Below, in pieces: positions 54,842 through 61,796 of a DNA stretch of 64,000 nucleotides. Each line of letters begins with the position of its first letter. Position 1 is the first letter of the stretch. The position numbers and the translations under genes are program-made. Under the pieces are notes generated by a model that was not told the DNA's origin, ran no database searches, and saw only the letters and a program-made list of their open reading frames with translations. Source of the DNA: Lachnospiraceae bacterium UBA3820 (lineage in GTDB: Bacteria > Bacillota > Clostridia > Lachnospirales > Lachnospiraceae). Location: contig DFDU01000046.1 in the NCBI GenBank assembly GCA_002369325.1, positions 1 to 64,000 on the forward strand, given 5' to 3'.

Positions 54842-56074
54842 ATGTCATATATAGAAAGAGCTATTACAGATATTTTAAAAAAAAGAATAAAATCAAGCAA
54901 ATGTCTATTGCTTACCGGTGCCAGACAGATAGGTAAATCTACTGTAATTAAACATGTATTTCCGGATTATAATAGAGCAAATTTTGATGACAGACTTACC
55001 AGATTACAGGCGAAAGAAGAGCCAAAGCTTTTTTTTCTGAATAACCCATGCCCATTATTTATAGACGAGGTTCAAAAAGAGAGTGATATTTTAGAAGATA
55101 TTAAGCAGATTGTGGATGAATCGGAAGAAAGGGGACAATTTATTCTTTCAGGTTCACAAAAACTTGAACTTATGAAGGGAATGAGTGAATCCTTAGCTGG
55201 AAGAGTGGCTGTTACGGAATTATCGGGTCTATCTCTAAGGGAAATATACAAAATTAAATTTAATAGGCATTTTATACCTACAGAAGCATATATCAAGGAA
55301 AGAGAAAAAGAATTAAAACACTATACGGATATATGGAATATCATACATAAAGGAGCTTATCCGGAATTGTATGACGTTGAAAGAGATTGGCAGGAGTTTT
55401 ACTCATCATATGTTTCTACTTATCTAGAAAGAGATATAAATGAGTTGATTTCAAGTGACAGCATTACATTCACCAAGTTTTTAACTGCTGTTGCAGCAAG
55501 AACCGGTGAAATGCTCAATTACGCCAACATTGCAAGTGAGATAGGTGTCAGTGAGCCAACGATAAAAAATTGGATTTCAATATTGGAAAGAACCGGAATT
55601 ATATATATTCTGCAACCCTATAGCACAAATGCTCTCAATCGTGCGATTAAAACGCCAAAACTTTATTTCAGAGATACAGGTCTTGCATGCTACCTGACAA
55701 GATGGCTTACACCGGATACTTTGAAACGCTCAGCAGTTGCGGGAAATATGTTTGAGACATTTGTGGTTAATGAAATATTAAAATCATATACAAATGAAGG
55801 TATGGATTATAAATTCAATATTTTCTATTATCGCGGCAAGGATAAGAACAATACTAATGAAAACGAGATAGATCTTATCATCGAAGAGGATGGTTTTTTA
55901 TATCCTGTAGAAATAAAAATGTCGGGTAATCCAAAAGCCAATATGGCATCTGCAAATACTGTTTTAGATAAAATACCTGATAAAAAAAGGGGGATTGGAG
56001 TTATTATTTGTCTTATAGACAAGAAGACGTATTTAAGGGAAAATCTTGTGGCGTTGCCTATAGATTATATATAG
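54842..56074 (+). CDS. AAA_14/DUF4143 ATPase, paralogue 1
   Basis: 410 residues: an AAA_14-type P-loop domain (Walker A GARQIGKST at 26-34, Walker B LFIDEVQKESDIL, ILSGSQKLELM), then a DUF4143 domain with a winged-helix part (MLNYANIASEIGVSEPTIKNW) and a nuclease-like core (NEIDLIIEEDGFLYPVEIK). This restriction-endonuclease-like fold ending in EIK is typical. The function is unknown; such genes occur in many copies in gut Firmicutes and are suspected to be accessory. GGAGGG precedes the ATG and a strong terminator follows. Confidence 0.88.
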   Translation: MSYIERAITDILKKRIKSSKCLLLTGARQIGKSTVIKHVFPDYNRANFDDRLTRLQAKEEPKLFFLNNPCPLFIDEVQKESDILEDIKQIVDESEERGQFILSGSQKLELMKGMSESLAGRVAVTELSGLSLREIYKIKFNRHFIPTEAYIKEREKELKHYTDIWNIIHKGAYPELYDVERDWQEFYSSYVSTYLERDINELISSDSITFTKFLTAVAARTGEMLNYANIASEIGVSEPTIKNWISILERTGIIYILQPYSTNALNRAIKTPKLYFRDTGLACYLTRWLTPDTLKRSAVAGNMFETFVVNEILKSYTNEGMDYKFNIFYYRGKDKNNTNENEIDLIIEEDGFLYPVEIKMSGNPKANMASANTVLDKIPDKKRGIGVIICLIDKKTYLRENLVALPIDYI

Positions 56075-56113
56075 TATAAAAGCTACCTTTCAATTTGAGG
56101 TAGCTTTTATACT
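56073..56113. terminator. Terminator between convergent ATPase genes
   Basis: AGTATAAAAGCTACCT pairs perfectly with AGGTAGCTTTTATACT (16 bp) around a 9-base loop, overlapping the last two bases of the stop codon of the plus gene. Confidence 0.9.
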
Positions 56114-56222
56114 TAAAACCCATTTTATAAATGAATCAAATTATGAATCAACCCTTACTTCTAATATATCTTTATAAACATCTCATATAATTATGCATTT
56201 TCTTATATTTTACCTCAACTTA

Positions 56223-57491
56223 TCAATTGTCAAGCAGCCACTTCCACACAGATACTACCGGTATTTTTATTCCATCAACATCAAGTTCAGATTCCTCACT
56301 ATTAGTAATAATCATACATTTTGTATCGGGTATATAATTATTAAGCTTCTTAAAAGCATTTACTTCCCTATCCATTGTATCAATATTATCCAATACGCTA
56401 TAACTAACCTGAATTGCAAGTTTTTCATTAGGCATATAGAAATCAATTTCAACATTTTTCTCAAAATAAAATACATTTTCATTGCCATATCTTCTAATCA
56501 GTTCAATGGCTACCAGATTTTCAAGCTGTGCAGTTTTGCCATCAATAAGAAAAAGTCCAAGCAAACCTGTATCCATAAAATAATATTTAGGTGCAGTTTC
56601 CTTCTCAACAAGTTTTGCAGCATAGTTTTGTATTGTAAAAAGTATATATGAGTCAACTATAAATCCCATGTAATTTATAACAGTCTGTTTTCCTATTGCC
56701 GCTCCAGTACTTTTCAAAATATTTACAAGTCTGTTATATGATAATGGTTTCATTATTGACTCCGCAACTTTCTTTAATATTAATCGTATTGCAAAATCAT
56801 TTGTTATTTTATTTCTTGTAATAATATCACCAAGATATATTGTCTGGTAAATACTCTTCAAATAATCGCGTTTATTTCTTATATCAACCAATTCCGGAAA
56901 TGCTCCAAATTCAACATATTGATTATATAAGTTCATAATTACTGCTCTATCCTTTGTACTAATTACATTAGTATAATCAATAGTTAAATTTCCTGCATTA
57001 ATATATTCCTGAAACGAATAAGGAAATATCTTTACAACCATAAATCGTCCACCAAGCGTAGATGCAATTTCACTACTTAGCATTTTACTATTGCTTCCTG
57101 TAATATTTACCTTATATTTCATATCAGCAAGACGACGTACGAACTTCTCCCACCCATATATGTTTTGAATTTCATCAAAAAACAAATATGGTTTTATATC
57201 AGAACCTGCAATCTCGAGTCCTATTTCAAGAATTATATTTAGCTCGTCTGAATTCAATTCTAATAAACGTTCATCTTCAAAATTAACATATACTATATGA
57301 TTAATAGATACTCCTTTATCCATCAGATTTTTGATCTGCTGATACATCATATACGATTTGCCTGTACGCCTGATTCCAACAAAGCAGTAATTCACATTAT
57401 CTTCAAGGTTATAATCTCTGTGGACGATAGGATTATTAAGATACATTTCTTTTTGGTCAATCATTATTTGCTTTAATATATCTCTGTTCAT
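56223..57491 (-). CDS. AAA_14/DUF4143 ATPase, paralogue 2
   Basis: 422 residues: Walker A VGIRRTGKSYMMYQQI, Walker B YLFFDEIQNIYGWEKFVRRL, NITGSNSKMLSSE, and a C-terminal DUF4143 nuclease-like core (NVEIDFYMPNEKLAIQVSYSV, where the usual E-x-K reads Q-V-S). Same family as the genes on both sides but diverged. ATG 57491 has AAAGGGAGG. It is preceded by a promoter overlapping a 17-bp palindrome. Confidence 0.88.
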   Translation of the reverse strand: MNRDILKQIMIDQKEMYLNNPIVHRDYNLEDNVNYCFVGIRRTGKSYMMYQQIKNLMDKGVSINHIVYVNFEDERLLELNSDELNIILEIGLEIAGSDIKPYLFFDEIQNIYGWEKFVRRLADMKYKVNITGSNSKMLSSEIASTLGGRFMVVKIFPYSFQEYINAGNLTIDYTNVISTKDRAVIMNLYNQYVEFGAFPELVDIRNKRDYLKSIYQTIYLGDIITRNKITNDFAIRLILKKVAESIMKPLSYNRLVNILKSTGAAIGKQTVINYMGFIVDSYILFTIQNYAAKLVEKETAPKYYFMDTGLLGLFLIDGKTAQLENLVAIELIRRYGNENVFYFEKNVEIDFYMPNEKLAIQVSYSVLDNIDTMDREVNAFKKLNNYIPDTKCMIITNSEESELDVDGIKIPVVSVWKWLLDN

Positions 57492-57520
57492 AGTGATTCC
57501 TCCCTTTATTAAAACCATTA

Positions 57521-57578
57521 TATGCTATTATTGTCTTATCAGCAAGACAATAATAGCATATTTTTGTCTTGTGTGCAA
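57521..57578 (-). promoter_or_regulatory. Promoter with 17-bp palindromic operator
   Basis: Minus strand TTGCAC (57573-57578), 17-bp spacer, TATTAT (57550-57555). TATGCTATTATTGTCTT (57521-57537) and its exact complement (57544-57560) form a 17-bp perfect inverted repeat with a 6-bp centre that contains the -10. It could be an operator or a leader hairpin. Another TTGTCTT lies at 57564-57570. Confidence 0.7.
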
Positions 57579-57623
57579 AACAACAATAGCACTTAAAGTG
57601 CACAAAAAATCCGGTTAGCATCT

Positions 57624-58877
57624 CTAAAATTCCAAACTATCCGCATTAAGCAGAAAAAACTTCATTCCCATGATTACAAAGCCTTCTTCATTTCTCCAAG
57701 GCTTTTTTGTTCCATTTACTATAACAATCTTCTTAAATGAATCCGGAATATTTCGGAATGAATTGAATTCCCGTGTCTGTTTTTCCTCATAAGTCAAATC
57801 ATAAGCTACCTGAATATAATATCTCTGGCTGCCCTGATTGACTACGAAATCCACTTCAAACTGCTTACGGGTTGTCTTTCCTTCATTATTTTTTGCATAC
57901 ACTTCTACTATACCAACGTCCACATTATAACCTCTGATAAGTAGTTCATTATAAACGATATTTTCTATAATATGTGTGGGTTCCTGCTGTCTGAAATTCA
58001 ATCTGGCATTTCTAAGACCCAAATCTGAAAAATAATATTTTAAGTTAGCACCCACATATTTTCTTCCCTTAATATCATACCGTTTAGCTTTAGAAATCAA
58101 AAAGGCCTCTTCCAAATAATCTATATGGTTGGATATGGTTTTATTGCTATAATTGATACCTCTTTCAGTTTTAAAAGTATTTGATATTTTAGTTGGATTG
58201 GTAGGTGTTCCTATGGCAGATGCAAGAATATCTACCAATGTTCCAATTTCATCAACATTTTGGAGTTTATTTCTCTCTACCACATCCTTGATGTATACAT
58301 TGGTAAAAATATTTTTCAGATATTCTGCCTTTTGGCGTTCCACAGAAAATTGTGTCACCTGCGGTAATCCACCATATATCATATACTCCTCCCAGGCATC
58401 ATCATAATCTCCTCCATAAGCATTATAGAACTCCGCAAACGATAACGGATAAATTCTAACCTCATCTCCCCTGCCTCTAAATTCAGTTACAATATCACTG
58501 GATAAAAATTTCGAATTGCTTCCGGTCACATATACATCAATATTGCTAATCCTAAGCAAACTGTTTAATACTTCTTCAAATCGAGGCATAAATTGCACTT
58601 CATCCAAAAGCAAATAATACTTCTGTTCATCTTTCATTGCATCCTTGATATACTGATAACACTTTTTCGGATCTCTCAATTCCTCATTTTCAATACCATC
58701 TAAAGCAATCTCAATGATGTGGGCATTATCCACCCCACTCTCCAACAAATATTTCTTAAACAATACAAATAAAAGGAATGATTTTCCACATCTCCTGATT
58801 CCTGTGATAATCTTTACCATTCCATTATCTTTTCTTATCTTTAACTGCTCAAGATATTCATTTCTCTTAATTTCCAC
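57624..58877 (-). CDS. AAA_14/DUF4143 ATPase, paralogue 3
   Basis: 417 residues beginning at a GTG (58877) with AAGGAG eight bases upstream. Walker A ITGIRRCGKSFLLFVLF, Walker B YYLLLDEVQFMPRFEEVL, VYVTGSNSKFLSSD, a winged-helix middle and a DUF4143 end (QFEVDFVVNQGSQRYYIQVAY). Third paralogue in a row; promoter at 58925-58953. Function unknown. Confidence 0.87.
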   Translation of the reverse strand: MEIKRNEYLEQLKIRKDNGMVKIITGIRRCGKSFLLFVLFKKYLLESGVDNAHIIEIALDGIENEELRDPKKCYQYIKDAMKDEQKYYLLLDEVQFMPRFEEVLNSLLRISNIDVYVTGSNSKFLSSDIVTEFRGRGDEVRIYPLSFAEFYNAYGGDYDDAWEEYMIYGGLPQVTQFSVERQKAEYLKNIFTNVYIKDVVERNKLQNVDEIGTLVDILASAIGTPTNPTKISNTFKTERGINYSNKTISNHIDYLEEAFLISKAKRYDIKGRKYVGANLKYYFSDLGLRNARLNFRQQEPTHIIENIVYNELLIRGYNVDVGIVEVYAKNNEGKTTRKQFEVDFVVNQGSQRYYIQVAYDLTYEEKQTREFNSFRNIPDSFKKIVIVNGTKKPWRNEEGFVIMGMKFFLLNADSLEF

Positions 58878-58924
58878 AATATCGCTCCTTATTTTTGTGT
58901 ATTGTCACATTTTTCAGTAATCAT

Positions 58925-58953
58925 ATTATACTATTATTCAAGCAATTATTCAA
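58925..58953 (-). promoter_or_regulatory. Promoter of DUF4143 paralogue 3
   Basis: Minus strand TTGAAT (58948-58953), 17-bp spacer, TATAAT (58925-58930). Confidence 0.65.
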
Positions 58954-59396
58954 TATAAATATTACTATTTTATGTGTATAAACACATTTTTATTCTCTCT
59001 TTACATTCGTAAGAGCTGATAAACTCACCATTATTTGTCTTTTTCTCATTTTCTGAGTAATCCTGTTCAGTCAATAAGGCACTGAGCCACCGTCTTTCCT
59101 TTATTCACATGTAATGAAAATCCGCCTTGTTGGTGCATAAAAACCGCCCAAAAAAATACCACTCGGTGAACCAAGTGGCATAAATCAAATATTTTAATTC
59201 TTGGCAATACTATAATCATAAGATATAGCTGTTCATGAAAGAAATGTTTTTTTCGTATACGTTCTTTATTATCAAAGCGGGTTGCTCGTTTCTTTAACAT
59301 CTCTTATATTACTTAGTACCCCATATTCCCCAACCGCGTTAAATTTTTAAGCTATATATACTTCCAATTTTTTAACGTATAAACCAACATTTCACA
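58954..59396. other. Gene-free region, possible mobile-element scar
   Basis: No gene is supported. The minus strand has a 77-codon open frame (59067-59300, beginning MLKKRATRFDNKERIRKKHF) that contains the terminator hairpin within it, so it is more likely a leader or relic than a protein. The sequence marks the change from the conserved gene block to the AT-rich patch. Confidence 0.4.
59159..59178 (-). terminator. Terminator hairpin in the scar region
   Basis: Minus strand CCACTTGG-TTCA-CCGAGTGG followed by TATTTTTTT, a textbook intrinsic terminator or attenuator, 219 bp downstream of the membrane protein gene at 59397. Confidence 0.8.
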
Positions 59397-60119
59397 CTAT
59401 AATATTCTTATTTTTCCTTTTTCATCTTTTACAGCTTCTTTTAATGAAATATAAAACCTAACCATCTTTTTATCTGGTTCATATAAAAAATAATCTTCAT
59501 TTTTTACATCTTCACCAATTATTTCTCCGTATGAAATTTTATACATCCTATTATAAAAAATAACTATATCATTTTTATTTATTCTCTTATTATTTGTATC
59601 AAAATATGGTGTACTTTCCTTATATTCAATATTATCTAACCATAAAACATTTTCCTTATAAACAAAATCAATTAATTCATATCCCAAAAGTCCTAACGTT
59701 ATAATGAATAAATACTTATTCTGTTTTATCAAACAATATGAATTTGAAATAACACACAATACTTCAATAATAAATCTAAAAAGTAATATTAATAATAAAA
59801 CAAAATAAGAAACATCATAAACAGTATAAAATAAACTAATAACTTTTTTAAATTCAAACCTAAAAAACAACATGTTTATTATTCCTATCGAAAAAATTAA
59901 TGCAAGTAAAATTTTCACAAAACATGGTACACCTGTATTAGCTAAATATATAATCTTATCAGACATAGTTATTTTAACATTTGTCAATTCTATTTTTATA
60001 TTATTTAATACAATTGACAAAAAACAAACTATATATAAAGCTTTTTTTAGTATTTTTTCTATATCATATATTCCTCCATCATATTTTAAACATTTAAAAA
60101 TTATATTAGACATTTTCAT
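59397..60119 (-). CDS. AT-rich membrane protein of unknown function
   Basis: 240 residues, not recognised. About five hydrophobic segments lie within ~30-160 (ALYIVCFLSIVLNNI; VKILLALIFSIGIINMLFF; YFVLLLILLFRFIIEVLCV; LFIITLGLLGYELIDFV). A ~70-residue cytoplasmic or external tail rich in Asn/Lys/Glu/Tyr ends the protein. AAAGGAG precedes the ATG. Its Ile/Asn/Lys-rich composition is clearly more AT-biased than the genes to the left, which points to recent acquisition. Confidence 0.65.
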   Translation of the reverse strand: MKMSNIIFKCLKYDGGIYDIEKILKKALYIVCFLSIVLNNIKIELTNVKITMSDKIIYLANTGVPCFVKILLALIFSIGIINMLFFRFEFKKVISLFYTVYDVSYFVLLLILLFRFIIEVLCVISNSYCLIKQNKYLFIITLGLLGYELIDFVYKENVLWLDNIEYKESTPYFDTNNKRINKNDIVIFYNRMYKISYGEIIGEDVKNEDYFLYEPDKKMVRFYISLKEAVKDEKGKIRIL

Positions 60120-60207
60120 ATATTACACTCCTTTCAAAATTATAAATATCTTATAAATTACAATTATCATTATTGACTCAAAAAAATCAATTATATCTAT
60201 ACAAATT

Positions 60208-60255
60208 TTATGCAGCCAGGAGGGTAAGTCTATATTGAACTGGGCTCATCCATCC
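60208..60255 (-). pseudogene. IS3-family transposase remnant (3' end only)
   Basis: The minus strand translates to GWMSPVQYRLTLLAA then stop (60253-60208), the terminal signature of IS3/IS150-type OrfB transposases. Upstream codons (toward 60300) no longer resemble the family and no full reading frame exists. This is a scar of an insertion sequence. Confidence 0.65.
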
Positions 60256-60542
60256 TAATCTATCTATAATTAGTTGTAAGACTTTATAAATCACTCTATT
60301 TCAGATTTTAATTCCTCATAACTATAACAAACTACACCATATGATAAACATAATTCTAATAAAACCAACCTTAACAGTGTTACCTACCAACCTATGCAAT
60401 ACTTCATAAGTGTCAAACCGTACGCTTCCCATTAAAATACATCGCTGACTAGTGGTGCGGTTTCCGACATTCTTCTGGTATGTACCTTTTTATTAAATAT
60501 TTAACGGATAATTGTAGATTATCGGTTAATAAAGAAAGGACT
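60256..60542. other. Leader region of the SHMT-like gene
   Basis: No gene or convincing promoter seen. It is AT-rich with scattered stops in all frames; AAAGAAAGGA lies directly before the start at 60543. Confidence 0.4.
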
Positions 60543-61796
60543 ATGACAAAAATGTTTGTTATGAAACGCTTCCTAGGCGATGAGTATGATAAATATAATT
60601 CTATTATAGACAAGTACAATTTAGAACAAAACTCTTATATCAATCTTACAGCCTGTACCAGTTATCCGTTCCAAGAAGTTCTTGAGGTACAATCCATGCC
60701 ATTATCAACAATCCCAACCGAAGGTGTTCGAGGTAATAGATATTTTCCAAATGTAGAATCCATTGATGAAATTGAAGATTATGCTGAACAATTAGCACTT
60801 GATTTGTTTAACATACCCGACGCATCTTACAAAGTAAATATACAGCCAAATTCAGGAACTCAGGCAAATCAAATAATCTATAATGCTATTTTAAGCGATG
60901 GAGATACAGTTTTGTCATTAAATCCTAAAGATGGTGGGCATATCTCACATACGAAACTAGGCTCAAGGAATATTAACGTAGCTTATTATTCGTTAGACGA
61001 TGACTTGAATTTAGACTATTCTAATTTAGAAAAGGAAATTATATCTTTAAGCCCCAATTTGATTATTGTTGGTGCCTCTTCTTATATTAAAGAGTTCAAT
61101 TACAAAAAAATACATAGTATTACATCAAAATATGGCATACCATTGATGGCTGACATCTGTCATTCTGTATTATACATTATGGGGAATTGTCACTCGACCA
61201 TTTTTCCATATGTTGATTTTGCTACATTCACAATGGACAAATTACTTTGTGGTCCTCAAGGTGGTGTAATAGTATATAAGTCTAAATATGATAAGCAGAT
61301 AAACCTTTCTACATTCCCCAAAACACAAGGTGGTCCAAATCAATGTGGTATGTTTGCTAAGACAATGTGTTTTTTAAGGCTACATTCTATGGATATCAAT
61401 GCTTATGCTCAAAATGTAGTAAATAACACGAAAATTCTTATTAACGGATTTCAAGAAAATGGCATAGAAACAATTAATAAGGGGATAGCCCATAATCACA
61501 TTGTGTTAATTGATGTATCCTTATATGGTAAAACAGGAAGAGAAGCCGAAGGTTCACTGTTTAAAAACAACATACTCGTAAACAGAAATCAAATACCAAA
61601 TGACAAAAAGAACGCATTAACGACATCTGGAATCCGAATTGGAACTGTTCCCATCACAAACCTAGAATACTCAGAGAATGATATTTTATGCTTAAGTCAA
61701 TATCTTTCATCTATTATTATAGGAACCATCCCCAAAACGGATATATTATATTACCTACTTAAAAAATATCACAAAGGAATCAATATCTCCAGTTAG
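60543..61796 (+). CDS. Divergent serine hydroxymethyltransferase-like PLP enzyme
   Basis: 417 residues from ATG 60543 (an ATG at 60480 lacks a ribosome site; AAAGGA is close, so ATG 60552 is also possible). The full SHMT fold is present: IQPNSGTQANQIIYNAIL, DGGHISHTKLG, ADICH (Asp204, His207), PLP Lys233 in MDKLLCGPQGG, and the substrate Arg365 in SGIRIGT. These positions parallel the canonical enzyme. Differences: RYY becomes RYF, the THK before the PLP lysine is MDK, and HGGH is DGGH. It probably binds PLP and an amino acid, but the acceptor may differ from glycine/tetrahydrofolate. It is plus-strand and its 3' end overlaps the NTPase gene by 17 bp. AT-rich, likely acquired. Confidence 0.8.
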   Translation: MTKMFVMKRFLGDEYDKYNSIIDKYNLEQNSYINLTACTSYPFQEVLEVQSMPLSTIPTEGVRGNRYFPNVESIDEIEDYAEQLALDLFNIPDASYKVNIQPNSGTQANQIIYNAILSDGDTVLSLNPKDGGHISHTKLGSRNINVAYYSLDDDLNLDYSNLEKEIISLSPNLIIVGASSYIKEFNYKKIHSITSKYGIPLMADICHSVLYIMGNCHSTIFPYVDFATFTMDKLLCGPQGGVIVYKSKYDKQINLSTFPKTQGGPNQCGMFAKTMCFLRLHSMDINAYAQNVVNNTKILINGFQENGIETINKGIAHNHIVLIDVSLYGKTGREAEGSLFKNNILVNRNQIPNDKKNALTTSGIRIGTVPITNLEYSENDILCLSQYLSSIIIGTIPKTDILYYLLKKYHKGINISS

